A DNA stretch of 64,000 bases from Diploscapter coronatus (lineage: Eukaryota > Nematoda > Chromadorea > Rhabditida > Rhabditidae): assembly GCA_964036155.1 (NCBI GenBank), contig OZ038422.1:17011201-17075200 (forward strand), in the 5' to 3' direction. Below, piece by piece: positions 26,191 to 38,755 of the stretch. The position numbers and the translations under genes are program-made. The notes under the pieces were generated by a model. It had not been told where the DNA came from, ran no database searches, and saw nothing but the letters and a program-made list of their open reading frames with translations. Each line of letters opens with the position of its first letter. The stretch's first letter is position 1.

Positions 26191-28015
26191 TCAATTCGGG
26201 ACTTTCTTATCGTGAACGAATGTGTATTGATCGTTCGCTGCAATTTTGCACTATTATCTAGTATCATTGTCTTCACTTTGGAGTTGAAAACAAATTTCAT
26301 GCAAATTTTAGTGAATTCGATATAGAAGAATCTGATAGCTTTACCTGTAAGTTCTTTAGTTTCCATATGCGTATAAATGTCATAGATCTTATGACCATCT
26401 TCAGTAGGAATTTGCGATGTAGGCCTTCCCCAAACTGAAAAAAAATCATGTTAAAATATCTGTGCAAAATTTGCCTACCTATATCGTTGTACATGATCAA
26501 ATCATCCACTGAAAATTTGAAAATCATTTTTATCAGAACACTTCTAAATTCTTACTATGCGACCATCCAGAGAATACGTAATCTGCTTCTTTGGTCTTAT
26601 CAGCGTTCATATTCATCAAGAACTTGGAATATTGTACCTAAAATTTATATTTTCTATCGGTTTATAATTGAAAAATAGTACACTAGAGCACGGCCATGGC
26701 AGCGGTTGTGCTCCACAAGTCAGAATATTCAGACCGCACGAGTCTCCTGGCCAAAGACCATCCTAAATTCGAATTGAATTGGTTATGTTTATCCAATGGA
26801 TATCTTACTTTATTATTGCAAGTAGCAGAGGCTATCTCCGATCCTCCTTCGCAATTGCACAGTCCGAAATTGCCTCCCGACAGACCGAGATAGACCTCGA
26901 TTTTGGAATTGAGGGGTGAGCCAAGATTGCAGGAGCCTAAAAGTATTCGTGTTAAAATATAACGATTGTCAGTATTCATCTCACAAGGCAAAAAAAAACC
27001 AGACTAATCTTCATAATTTAATTCACAACTGAGGTAACTTTGTTTCTTCTATGACATTTGTTTGATATTTTATAAAAGAATAACGTAATAACTACCCACC
27101 ATCAGAAGCCTCATGATTGCCGCCCTTGATAATCTTTCTGCCGATAGTGACTCCCATGGAGTGAGTGATCAGACTGACTTTATTAGCCTTTGTGTAAGCC
27201 AACACCGCTTCGAGAAATCGACGCATTCGTGTGAGCAGAGCACAGCTGTGCGTTCTGAACTATTCACTTCTATGATAACTGATTGATAAGAAAGCGGATA
27301 TTTGCAAATATTAAATAATTAAAGCTAAGTATAACATACATAAATTTCGAATATACAAGGTGTGCATTGTGTAGCTTTAAAATTGTTGTAAAAATCACTG
27401 TTAGACTTATTTAAATATCGTAATGTACGATGCAAACAACGCACTAATTTTCATTTTCACAAAGCATGCATTCTATTTATTCTGTTTCAATTGATCTGTC
27501 CTCGACAATACCTCGTTCCAGCATTGAGGGGGTTTGTATCGCCCCAACTAGTCGCATACAGCTCGGCTTCGGTATAGCCTTTCGTTAAGAAATACTGCAA
27601 TACGATGGTTTCAATGATACGGTGATTTGAAATCGTCTTACATCAATGGTATTGTCCCACCCTGTTGCTGACGCCGAACTTTTCAAAGCACTATCCGAGT
27701 TTCCATGGATGAAAACGACCGGTGTGTTGGAAATCTAAAATACAACACTTTTCTTCATATCAACGATGAAGATTGGCCTTATTTCGGTTGAGAATTTAAC
27801 CCTTTCATAGTTTTGAAACTCACAGTATTAGCGTTGGCTGTTTTTCCTCCATAACTGCCCTGTGTGGAATGGTCGTCTGCCCTCACAAAATCGTCCTTAT
27901 CATATCCATTTGATTTTAGCCAATCTTGGAAATCTTGCGTCAGAGGCCCCGTGATTGCAGCGAAAGAATATGATACGACGAGAATAGAGAATAGCGAATA
28001 GTTGAACAGGAACAT
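26191..28015 (-). CDS. Secreted class-2 lipase/esterase (nematode LIPS type), about 326 residues
   Basis: Predicted secreted alpha/beta-hydrolase acting on ester lipids. About ten exons splice in one frame. Residues 1-19 are a signal peptide ([12 protein letters not shown]). An oxyanion-side motif [11 protein letters not shown] follows, then the nucleophile elbow [14 protein letters not shown] with Ser near 155. It is T-x-S-M-G rather than G-x-S-x-G, as in Bacillus LipA and class-2 lipases. Cysteine-rich FGLCNCEGG and WPGDSCG, GWSHMDDLI (candidate Asp) and [12 protein letters not shown] (candidate His) come next, matching the multi-copy LIPS family of C. elegans. The end [15 protein letters not shown] is a separate short exon whose acceptor I inferred from frame. 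An AATTCAG acceptor lies about 30 bases before the ATG. Which LIPS paralogue this corresponds to cannot be told. Confidence 0.88.
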
Positions 28016-28541
28016 GATGGTTTGCGATGTTTCAAACTGAATTAGATTGAAAGTTACTAATCTTTAAGAAATGTTGAAAATGAACTGCTGAACAGTAGAT
28101 TTCTATGCCTTTTAAGGCGATCAAGAGACACACGAATTGAACCGAATGAAATGGAAGGGGACAAGAAACAAGGAGACAGGACATTTCTTGAAGTCAGCCA
28201 AGAGGATTAGGCACTCGCCCAGCTGCATGTAGGCACTGATAAGGACTTTTTCAACTCGAATAGATAACTCATTTTCCGACGCTTTTCATGATTTATACGC
28301 GTTGCTTCTATGTAATCGAGGAGAGAACATTCAAATGCGAGAAAATGTGAGAGAGATTAGAAAGAATCACCGAGATCAATCATTGATAATTGATAAGTGA
28401 TAATTGAAAAATGATATGTAATAATTAATCTGTAGTCAGGGAATCATTTTTAACAGATCGCATATCAGAAATAAGGTGATATGGTGCTAAAATTAAATAA
28501 TTCCTAATAAGATTTTGATCTCCAGTTCTTGAAGAATGTAG
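28016..28541. other. Intergenic between CALHM and lipase genes
   Basis: About 530 AT-rich bases between two leftward genes. It holds the 5' region of the lipase, with repeated TGATAATTGA words around 28380-28420. No gene is seen. Confidence 0.4.
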
Positions 28542-30277
28542 TCAATCAATTCCATCCAAATAACCACCTTGAGTTGTCATCGTTTCGTCAACTACGGAAG
28601 CAACTTGTGGCTGTATTATTCGATAGCCCTAATTAGAAATGGTTATTATGATTCAGACGATTGGCTCAATTACCTTATGATTGCTCCATAACTGCAACGG
28701 CGTTATCATAGTCTGATGCGTCTTCTCTGCAGCAATTAGTCGTAGTCTCGCGAACATCGGATTATTTATTTCCGGAATCCCTAAAACTATTAACGATATA
28801 TTCTATTTTTAATCTTGAAGTATTGAATAGTTCACTGTTCGGAATCTAAAACTATCATAATTTTATCCCGTAATTCGGCTAATTCGATGAATTCAACAAC
28901 GCTTTCAGTATTCACGTACGAATTATTTATAATTTTAGTAATAACATAATGTGATGGCATACCGTAAAACCTCGGATTGAAGCCCCCTTCAGAGGGATAT
29001 TGGACTTAGAAGCCCCTGGGCTTCTATTAGAGGTTTGGTGGTAATTTTGTTAGAATGTATATCCAATGGTCCAATTTATTTGGCTCCAATATAAAGTAAT
29101 GTTCTAACCCGACACCCAATCCCAATCTCGTTTCGACCAGTCCTTTTGTAGGAAGAAAGCCCGCGCATTTTGTTCAGCAATTGTCGAAGCAGTTGCCCTC
29201 GCAATTTGGTCGAATTTCTGCGCCTCTATGCTTTTGTAAGTTTCGACATATTGCCTCTGGACCAGGGTGTATTTGTCGAACATGCGGTGCAAGCATAATA
29301 CTGAAATTTAATAATGCTATGCCGTACTAGTTTAAAGCTACCTAAAAATGTTCCAACTCCGAATATTATCAAAATAAACCACGCGATAATCTGAGATTCA
29401 GCATCCAGATATGACGAATCAGATCCATCCATTTCGCATATGCAAGCAGGGCAATACTGCAATGATCTCATGTGTATTATTCAACTTTCACTATTCCAAA
29501 CCGATCCATTAGCACTCATCATATCGAACGACTGGCTTTCTTTGTAATAATTCAATACAGTCTCATTCTTGCACTGCTTTGCTGTTTCCATTTTGCAGAA
29601 ATTATGTGCCAAGAAACAGCGATAATAGCTGAAATAATAATATTTTTTTCCTACGAAATTTATTATTATCTCGTATATCTGACAACACGGTTGCAATTAT
29701 TTTCATAATATGACGTCACGATTTTCAATGCATGTAAAGGAGTCTTCATCTATTGAAAGTCGTTCCGTCATTATCCAACTGTTATTCTTATACAATATTA
29801 GCTTACCCTCCATCTAAAAAGACCACAAATAGCCAAGCTGCAGGAGCCACAGAAGACCGAATAATCACCTCTATCCAGGATATTATTGCAGTTTTCCATG
29901 TATGCCTAGTTTCTCGTGCTCTAAAACGTTGGACATAAGTTGCTAACTTCCGTCGAATAGCTTTCACCTGAACATGCACCCATGAACCAGCCTCCAAACT
30001 GTTGAATTCAACATTATTCCAATTATGAATAGAGCCATCGAGGGACCAAGAATGAACACGGCAGAATGGATGACGTTCAGAGGGTAGGAACAGGGACACG
30101 TAAATGTTAGTCTCCTAATCAGCTGAAAGATTTTTCTTTAGTTTATCAATTTTATGATTTGCTTACCGATTGACCACCGATGGTGGAAACAATAAGCAGT
30201 CCATTGAGAAGAGTTGAGCCGTGATTTGCGAAAATGTTCTGCGCGACTGCGACGATTGAATTCACACTGCTTGCCAT
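28542..30277 (-). CDS. clhm-1: CALHM/CLHM family large-pore channel, about 337 residues
   Basis: Calcium homeostasis modulator channel, a four-pass plasma membrane large-pore ion channel; C. elegans CLHM-1 (about 329 residues) acts in neurons and muscle. Eight exons were traced. The first membrane segment lies around GSTLLNGLLIVSTIGG. The CALHM extracellular motif LTFTCPCSYPLN has the conserved CPC pair. Segment 2 is VFILGPSMALFIIGIMLN, segment 3 is VAPAAWLFVVFLDGG, and a cysteine-bearing second loop follows (CFLAHNFCKM, then YCPAC). Segment 4 is IIAWFILIIFGVGTFLG. The C-terminal helical region (DKYTLVQRQYVETYKSIE, AFFLQKDW) is typical. The last two exons (about 28794-28542) were joined by frame and end at a TGA. 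I use the symbol as nearest relative; strict orthology was not tested. Confidence 0.85.
28961..29041. repeat. Short interspersed repeat related to 30.35-30.63 kb
   Basis: It begins ACCGTAAAACCTCGGATTGA and carries AGCCCCCTTC and AGCCCCTGGGCTTC. The reverse complement of the end of the 30.35-30.63 kb stretch reads ACCGTAAAATCTCTAGTTGAGG. It lies in a CALHM intron. Confidence 0.5.
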
Positions 30278-31963
30278 TAGTTGTTAAAATTTGAATACTG
30301 CAAACCTTTAATAGAAGTTCAAAAGCTTTTTGATTTCAGTACTCTTCTGGGAGGGGGCTTCAATTTAAGAGAGGGCCACTATTTCTCAACTCAAATGTTT
30401 AGAAAAAAAACTTGAACAGTTGTTCATTTCTGGCTAAAGCTTTTCAAAATTTTTGCTATTTTTCATGATTTTTGGTTAGCTTTTGATCAAATTCTCTACA
30501 ATATAATGATAAAGCAATGCTATTCATGCGATTTTTGGTCCATACATGGCAGAAAATCTCTAATTTTAGAAGGGGACTCATATTGAGGGAGGCTTCAAAT
30601 GGAGGAGGACCTCAACTAGAGATTTTACGGTAACTAATTTATTGGCAGATTTTGATTCAATCGATTTTGAAGGCGAAGAATTGGCTTAGAGTTTTATTGC
30701 ATTGCATCATCACAACAATGATATTTCTTCAGAAAATTCCCACATAAAATTGCGACGTTTTCACGAGAAATTTCTAGAATTGCTAACGTAAACATTTCGA
30801 AAAGGTTCATTATTGTGATTCCGTTTCAATAAATAAAAATAAATTGAAAGGGGAATTAAGGAAATGATATTTCATAACTTTCAAAAATAAAAATTGCGTA
30901 AAGATGGGCTAATAATTGGTTAAACAGTGCGTTTATGGATAGGACAGCAGTGATATGAGCAAGGATGATAGGATTTAGAGAGTTGCACCTGGTTGTGCGT
31001 TGCTGTGGCAGCCAGAGGTACTTTCACAAGAAACTAGCTCATTTACTTCGTACTTGGACTAATTTTATTGCAAATTCATTAGATTGTTCGAGAATTTAGG
31101 ATAGCGATGAATCTCGTAAGCTTTTTAGAAGTGGATGTCCTCTAAAGATAATTTACAGTTGTAAAAATAGTTGTGAATTATTCTAGCATTTTCAATCACG
31201 AATTTCATTCATACGTGCTAAATGATAAACGATTATAGGTTTTCGTGTGAAGCTCAGTGAATTTTGAATTTTCGATAGTAAAAGCAATTAATTAGCGAAT
31301 GAAGATTAAAAAACTCGCTAAAAATAACCTTGCGATAAAGTAAATCTACTGGACATTGCTAAATTTAAATGTAAAAAAACTCAAATAACTTGAAATTGTC
31401 AAGTTCGTGTCCATTTGAAATGTTGTATTTGCACTGAAGTACTCACAATAAACACTTGAAACCTTGCTTCTAGCGAATTTATTCTTACTCTTTAAAAAAC
31501 ACTCATAAAATATGAATATTATGGTTAGGGTTCTCAAATAGACATACCAAATCGCGTTTCTGGATAAACTTTTTCAACAGAAAGGTGATCTGGGCTGTAA
31601 ATAAGGTTTCTGTGAAGAAAAAATAAAAATTACGAATTTTCTTATAAAACTAGAAAAAATCGATGATTCAAAATGGACACATTTTTGGAGCCGAAGTAGC
31701 GCTTATGCTTTTTCGTGCTTGAACATTTTGGCAGAGAACCATTTTATCTGGTTTATTGTCGCTTTAGGGATGGACTTTTATGAAATTTTGGGTTTGAAGA
31801 GTACTTCCTTCTTCCTAAATTTTTGCTTTTAGACTACCACGCTTCTACCAAAAATGTGTTTTTTGCAAGAAAAAGAAGCTTGGGAACCCTAATTATGATC
31901 ATAAAATGTTCGAAAATATAAACTTGATAAAATATGATCCTAAAAGTTTTCTTAGTTTTATTT
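30278..31963. other. Intergenic between PMT-2 and CALHM genes
   Basis: About 1.7 kb, AT-rich, downstream of PMT-2 and upstream of CALHM. A repeat stretch occupies about 30350-30635 (GAGGGGGCTTCAAT, later GGAGGACCTCAACTAGAG and TTTTACGGTAA). No convincing exon in either strand. Confidence 0.45.
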
Positions 31964-34900
31964 TTATAGAGGTTTCTGAGCCATGAAGCAATTCCAGTTG
32001 TGGTTGTCATCAGCGATGTATTGCAACTTGTCGTTCCAACCATTCACCAGTGAATCGTATTCCTTTTGTGAGAATTTCTGGAAATTCATTCATTTTCCAT
32101 AATTAACTTTACTAGTTTTTAATTTGTCCCAAGTCCGAAAAAAAAAGTTGCGCTGAATGTTGAGACGAATTTTAATTGCGTCATGTTTTGTAATCTTAAT
32201 TGTCGATGATTTTAAATGCTCAGTGTTTCGATTAACACAATTCATTTATAGTTTCTCATGAAGTTCATTCAAAAATATCTCAGAAGTGAAAAATCCAATT
32301 CTTCAGCATAAACTCATCAAAAATTCGACAAACAAACCGAAAGGAATTCAGCCTTGTTGTTCTCGACTCTGGCTCTTTCTTCTCCCAGAATCTCCTTGAA
32401 TCTCTCCGTCATGTTCTCCGTCACGATATTCGTGAACCCGGCTGATTTTGCCAACTATAAATTTCTTAAGCCTTGAACTTTGCTATAAATTCAAAAACCT
32501 GTTCGATTTCTTTGAGATTCTTCAGATAATACTGTCTCTGCTGAACATAGGTTTTGAATTTCTCGCTAAGAGTTCCATATCCGACTCCGTACATCGTTAT
32601 CAGCACTTTGCCACCGGGTTTCAGGATATGCTAAAGAATACAAACGATTATCCTTCTGAGTAAAATGAGGATAAACTTACGAAAATTCTCTTGAACAATG
32701 CAGCAGTGTCGGGAATGTGCTGGATGCAGTCGCGAGAGAAGACGTAATCGAACGAATTCTCGTCGAAATTGTAGTGCAGAGCATCGCAAATTGCGTAGCT
32801 GAAGAAATTCAATAAAAAATACTGGATAAAAAGTGCTTTATCCTAAATTTTGATGTGAGTATATTTGCTCAAAGACTGAATACTTTGTCCCACACGCTAT
32901 TTCATCTCTTTCTCGATCGTCTATCTTTGTGGCAAAATTACTCATTTCTTTCTTTAGGACAAACTAGTCACTATCATAAATATAGGGCCCGTAAGTACTT
33001 TTTTTTTTTCAAAACTAAGGATTCCGTTTTAAAACTTACACCATTGAATCAAACTAGTTCTAGGAAGAATTGAACAACAATTTCTCTCGTTCCAAACTGA
33101 CACTTCTATCCAGAGTTGTGCATTGCGTACTTTTAAAAATAGCGACTTTCAACACGGGTTGTTGTTGGTCATTTTTAAAAATTTATTGTTCTAAATATGC
33201 AGAAGAATGCGAACCACTACAAATTTCTAGGCGCTTTGACGGGGACCCCCTTCTCTTTTTCGAGTAGAAAATTTTTTTAAAACGCAAAATTTGCCGAAAA
33301 ATTCACCTAATGCGCGTATCCTTCTCTCTTTGCACCCTTTCTAATGCAACCGAGAGCATGTTTGCCGATAAATCAACTCCGAGAACACGGGCTCCAAACT
33401 CCTGAAAACCAGTAGATTTTAGCTAGTTTTTGGTTTTGCCTGACTTTAGCGAACTGTCTGGCCCCTCCCCCGATTCCAACTCCAATATCCAAGCAGAGCT
33501 GCCCTGCTTTCACATCACCGAATCTTCTAATGACGCGAAGATTCTCATCCCAACCTCCTAAAAGATTATTCTTTGATATTTCATGAGTGTTAAGAATTTA
33601 CCGGGTGAAATAAAATTCTCTCCGAAGATCCATTCATAAGCATAAATGCCAGTGTCAGTGTACTGAGTTTTATCAAGAAAATCTCTAAAATGATACGAAT
33701 AATGATGAGCATAAACTGATCTTCGCACCTGAAGGTGATCGTGTTGCCTTCGACCTTCTCGAATTCGGACTTTTTCAGCGACCAAATGAAGTCTAACCAG
33801 TTTTGATGAGCCTAAAGATAAGATTGCAGGAAAATTAAAGAAAAATGGCGTAATAATCCTTACGTGGATGGAGTCTTCCACTTCAGTAGTCGAATAGAAC
33901 GCAAATCCTGTAGTTTTTCCTTCGATTTCCGTCCTGTATACGTCGAATAAATCAGTCAATTTAGCCACCTTCTTCGAGTCTTTCGACTGGGCTGTAAAAT
34001 CACGATTCGAATATTTCCGTCGAAAGCGTTATCTCACACAAGTCCTGTCTGATTATGGCGATCCCATTGTACTTCAGCAGTTTCAGTGCCAATTTCACGA
34101 ATTTCTCCAACTCATCCACATTTTCCAGAATCTAAAGTGGTTGTTTGTTTTTTTTAATTGTTGAAATGATTATTAACTTTTTAACTTTTGGCGATGCTAT
34201 TCTCTTCTCAATTTTGGCTAGACATCGTTTGTTCGCATTTCGCATTTCGATATCAATCAAAGTACATTTCGCAGCAGAGAAAACAGTAACACGGAAAGTG
34301 GCATGATTTTCGTATAAAATTTCAGTAGGACAAATCATTACTTGCTGATGGTGTAATTGGGCAAAATTCATTGAGATACGTACTATAGGTTTGAAGAAGA
34401 TTCGAGTAATTTTTCTTGACAGAAAGCTAGGATAACCAAGTAAGTATGAAATGCAGATTTCAGAAGGGAATATTTATTTTGATTTGGACTCCCAATTTCA
34501 AACATTTGATGTGATTTAGAAATTTACTCATTAGCTAATAGAAAAGTTCAAAGACGAACCTCATTAATGGCCTGATCGATGATAAGTCCATCTGCATCTG
34601 CATGAGCAGCAGATTCTGCTGTGACGAGGGTACTGTGGGCTTCGATCGAGACCTGCGTTGGGTAGACTTCTTTTAGACTCTTTCTGAAATATTAAAAATT
34701 CAGGTATCATTTGCAAAATCCTTTTTCAGTCATTTTTTCCGTTAAATTAGAAGAAGAAAATATTTAGGCTTGGCAACTCGTAAATGTCGTTAGAACATGA
34801 TCTATCCTTTCCAATACTATTGCGCTTTACTCTCGCTCTCCCTTATTCCTAGCTATGGAGAATGGCCTCACAACTTAACAACATTTACGAATTGCCTTTA

Positions 34901-35060
34901 TGTTTAGTTTTACCATAGCAAATTAAATATGGTTAAAATATGAATACCATTTGACTTACACAATAGCCTCAGCATTTTTGGAGATGACGACGATTTTCGG
35001 ATTTTGCGCGCGGAGAGAATGAGCCAGAACTGAGACAAGTTGACGTTCCACGGCCGGCAT
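31964..35060 (-). CDS. pmt-2: Phosphobase N-methyltransferase, PMT-2 type, about 433 residues
   Basis: S-adenosylmethionine-dependent enzyme of the plant/nematode route to phosphocholine. In C. elegans PMT-1 makes the first methylation of phosphoethanolamine and PMT-2 (437 residues) the last two. The exons I traced give about 433 residues in two halves. The N-terminal half ([35 protein letters not shown]) lacks a glycine-rich SAM motif, as in PMT-2. The C-terminal half has motif [18 protein letters not shown], the acidic strand end [18 protein letters not shown] and the catalytic-region [12 protein letters not shown]. The end [17 protein letters not shown] is typical. Introns are short, and the start codon follows a weak CATTTAG acceptor. 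All splice junctions are in frame. Vertebrates lack this enzyme. Confidence 0.92.
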
Positions 35061-35842
35061 TATTCTAAATGGAAATGAGATTTGAAAAGACGGATAATTG
35101 GCAATGAAGTGATCCGAATGAGCGAGGGAACGATGAACTGACGCAGCAATAGATTGCCATTTGGCTATCAGAATCATAAATCAATGAGAGAACGTTGATG
35201 CGAGTGCAAATAAGGTGGTTGATTGAAAGAAGAACAAAAATAGATATCTGCCAATTCTATTTTAAAAAATGCTAGTTTATTTAGAAGACAGCAGAGAGCT
35301 TAGATCTAAATATTCAATCCAAATTTCAATATTTTTCAAATAAAATGGGGAAAAGTCAATAAAGTGGCTGCTGTTAGAAGTGACCAATTTGCTTTGAAAC
35401 AATCATATAAAAACTATGAGAGGGCCAATATGGAGGAAAGGTCGTAAAAACAAAGAAATCGAAAGATAGAATGAGTGAATGGAGAATGGAGAATGAAGAT
35501 AGAAGATAGGAGATAAGATAGAAATCGGTAGGGGAAATGAGACCAAACTGTCTGGAAATACATAGAAATGGGCAGATCTAAAAAAAATCGACAGGAAACG
35601 AGAGGAGGAAAGAGCCATTCGATTTTCCTGTGTTATGAATCGTTGTTTCTGGTCTCCCTCTTTCCATTCAACAATTCAACAATTCGCCAATCCATCATCA
35701 ATATCTATCAATTATTGCATCATCCAGCTGTTTAAATATCAATTGTTTATTGTACAACGATGGAAAATGTTTGATTAAAAGCCATGTTGAAATTGCAAGA
35801 AATTTAATATTTAAGAATAATAAAATTTTAAAAATAGTAATC
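35061..35842. other. Intergenic, low complexity
   Basis: About 780 bases between the RING1-type gene end and the PMT-2 start. It contains a purine-rich stretch (GAATGGAGAATGGAGAATGAAGATAG words near 35475-35520). No gene supported. Confidence 0.4.
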
Positions 35843-38584
35843 TCAGTTCTGATTGTTGCCGAAAATCTGGTGAAGTTCGCTGAGCAAATAGTCCGGAACC
35901 ATGATGGCGGAATTGTTGAAAGGAGCCAGCGATTCCTGAAACCATGAAGCTATTAAAATGAGTTTTAATTTTTTTCTAAATCGTATGAAATTTGAGGTTT
36001 TGAGAAAATGCATATCCAGTAATTTAGGTGAATGATTACATTTTAGTAACCAAGAACTATTGTAGCATTATTTAAGAAACACCTTTACATTTTCCTTCGC
36101 TATTTAGCGTTATTTTTATTCAGAATAAAGTATTTCGAAACAGTAACGATATTTCTTACATTAGCTACTCCTTTCCGTAATAGATAACGAGCAAACGATA
36201 AAAGATAAAACGATAAATGTTCTACCTGAACGGAAGGCAGAGCTGCAAATGGAACATCGAACTGCACGACTTCTTCTCCGTCAGATTCAAACTCACTTGA
36301 GTCTTCATCTTCAGAATCCGTCAGATCGCTTTCTTCAGACGAGGAACACACGCCTGAATAATCCATCATTATTTCAGTCAAAATAAGCAAGATTATAAAA
36401 GAAATTTGGAAAGTCAGAATCGTTATCAAAGTTGATCTCCATCAATTTTCGGAATTTAACAATATTGAAACAACATTTAGTGACGCTATAGAGATCGAAA
36501 TGAACCGCTTACTTTCGATATCCGCATCTCTCTCCTCCAATTGCATCATCTCCTCTTTGACTGAATCATCCAGGGAGTACATTTGTTCATTCAGGTCTTC
36601 CAATTCGTCGAGCAAAGATTCCTGGGAATATGAGAGTTGATATTTCTAGCAATACATTCTAGTATATTTTCTCATAAAAATCGCTGAATAATTTACAGCA
36701 AAAAAAGATTATTCTTTTTCAACTAGCAACCGTACCTCATCAGTTTCCTCTTTACTTTCCACCTTACGTTCCTCTCTCGTCGATCCCATTCTACAGTCTT
36801 CCATTTCCTCTTCCTTTTCTTCGTCTTCGTCTTCCACTTCCTCTTCAAATTCTCGTTGCCATTTTCCAATTTTAGCTGAAAACACATTTTCACAGTAATT
36901 TGGGATTTCGCCTGTTCTGTTGGGGTGGTTCTCGTTCTCATCGACAAGTATAAATTGAATAAATCCGATTTATTCGAGGTTATTTTGAGATTATTAGTCA
37001 TTTTTTACGAAAAATATTTGAAGCGAAGCTCAAAATTTGTATCTATTGAGATGTTTTCTTTTCGAAATTGTAAGTTTGGGACTGTTTCTATAAATACTTA
37101 CGGAGTTTGTAGGGTCTGATTCCATCCTGCCACAACCAGCCCATCGTCGTCGAATTTGCATCGTCGAGTTCGATGCCGGAAGGCAGGTCTTGCCAGGTCA
37201 CAGCCGGACTACGAGTTTCATTTCTACTCTCCCTCAGATTTTCTGTAATTAGAAATTGAGATCTTCAATGGTATAAAGAAAAATAATATCTAAATTTAGA
37301 AATGATTTATAGGAATAACTAGTAATTGTTATCCTCGGAAATGAGAAGGAACTACTCGTTAATGAAAATAATAGAAGACTATCGTAAATCAATGATAGCC
37401 CTTATGAAATAGTTGTCTGAAAACCAGAGTATTATTTTCGCCTACAAGCAATTTGAATATTGCAGGAAATACGGCCATTCTGAGATTCAAAAATACCAAT
37501 TTCTCGATTTTTTTATTAATTTAGAAAGGCTGTTGTATCCATGAATACGTCATTTTTATACAGATTTGCATAATATTCTTCATGAATTCACGGATATTTA
37601 TAACATTTTCTGACTCTACCTTCCGATTCTACCTCATTTTGCGAATTCTTCTCCCATTCGCTCATCGCTTCAATTGTCAAGTTGTCTATTTTATCGAACA
37701 TTTGTCGATCAGGGAAAATCTGAACAAAAATCTATGAAAATTCGGTTTCAAACAAGCTTCTCAAAATTCGATCCTCAAAAAAATGTCATACTGAGAAAAA
37801 GAACATGTCTTCTTTTCCTCTCTCGAAACGATGCGCTATTTTCTCTGCGGGTCGAATTTTGAGAAGTCTGGTTTCAAATCATTAAGATAATGATTAAAAA
37901 CTCGTAAAAATGATCATTCTAATCTTAGGGGAAATATCAAAGAAAACTTGCAGCCCGAATGAGAGCGTCGAAGTTGCTATCCTGTCTGAGGGACCTTCTG
38001 GAGACGAGCTTCTTCCTGCAGGTTGGACATTCCTTGTTCCCTCGTCTCAATGCAGCTGTGATACATTCTTCGCAAAATCGATGCAGACATTCCTCAAATT
38101 CATAACAGTTCTGGTATCATTCGTTTAGGGACAAATAACCTTTGTAGTGACAGTTATCGAGAGCAGATCCAGACAAATGGGGCATTTGAACTCGTTGAGC
38201 ATCTCTGGCTTCAGGAAAACACTCGCCTCTGGGGACATTTTGCGGGCTGGACGATTCTGAAATTTGTCAAGTATGAAAAACCAACTGATTACCGAAAGAC
38301 GAGGTGATCATTTTTGACAGTCATTGTCAAATATTTTTAGCGGTAAACCCCTTCAATATCGATGTTAGATTGATCAAAAGTTTACACGCGGAATCTCTTA
38401 ACATTGATATAATATCAGAAAGGTGGAAAGTGTTCAGAAAAACTGGAAATTGTGATTTTGTCGAAGAAAAAAGAGTACAAACCCTGTCGTATTCAGTCAG
38501 CTCGAATTCATCATCGGAACTGTCATCCGGAGGCACAACGGGCAACTCCTCGTCCTGGGCCAGATTCAATTCTTCAGGTTTCAT
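35843..38584 (-). CDS. RING1/RNF2-type RING-finger E3 ubiquitin ligase (Polycomb PRC1 core)
   Basis: Predicted nuclear E3 ligase of Polycomb repressive complex 1, which ubiquitinates histone H2A. The acidic N-terminus ends FELTEYDR, as in RING1 proteins. The C3HC4 RING spans two exons: CPICLDLL, then [18 protein letters not shown] and [18 protein letters not shown], followed by [15 protein letters not shown], a close RING1B match. Exons 38584-38483, 38256-38140 and 38092-37952 are firm; the intron 37951-37720 is GC-AG (GCT|GCAAGT). The C-terminal half is acidic and coiled ([38 protein letters not shown]) and I see no RAWUL domain, which RING1B uses to bind CBX partners. A TTTCAG acceptor sits two bases before the ATG, consistent with trans-splicing downstream of the chromo-barrel gene. 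C. elegans SPAT-3 is the nearest named relative. Confidence 0.85.
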
Positions 38585-38697
38585 CTCTGAAACAATAATG
38601 ATTTTGCAAATTAATGAATATCTGATAAAAAATCCCGTCATGGTATGAAAACCATTGATAAAATGAATCATGATAAGATTCTACAAGATAAAGTTGG

Positions 38698-38703
38698 TTT
38701 ATT
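38698..38703 (-). terminator. AATAAA polyadenylation signal between chromo-barrel and RING1 genes
   Basis: On the minus strand AATAAA lies about 55 bases after the chromo-barrel stop and about 110 bases before the TTTCAG acceptor of the RING1-type gene. This spacing is what nematode operons with SL2-type trans-splicing show. Confidence 0.55.
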
Positions 38704-38755
38704 TGAAATCACGAATGTATTATGTCTACAGAAAATGTCTAAGTGAATCAGAGAA

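Noticed and set aside
27500..27560. Extending the lipase exon through GTATTG to read YCRGQIN
   Set aside because: The reading runs to a stop without a usable donor, while splicing at AG|GTATTG joins in phase to [17 protein letters not shown] as expected for the family.
36723..37001. Basic [10 protein letters not shown] frame
   Set aside because: Shifted frame of the acidic RING1 exon ([18 protein letters not shown]), which is the frame consistent with the flanking splice phases.
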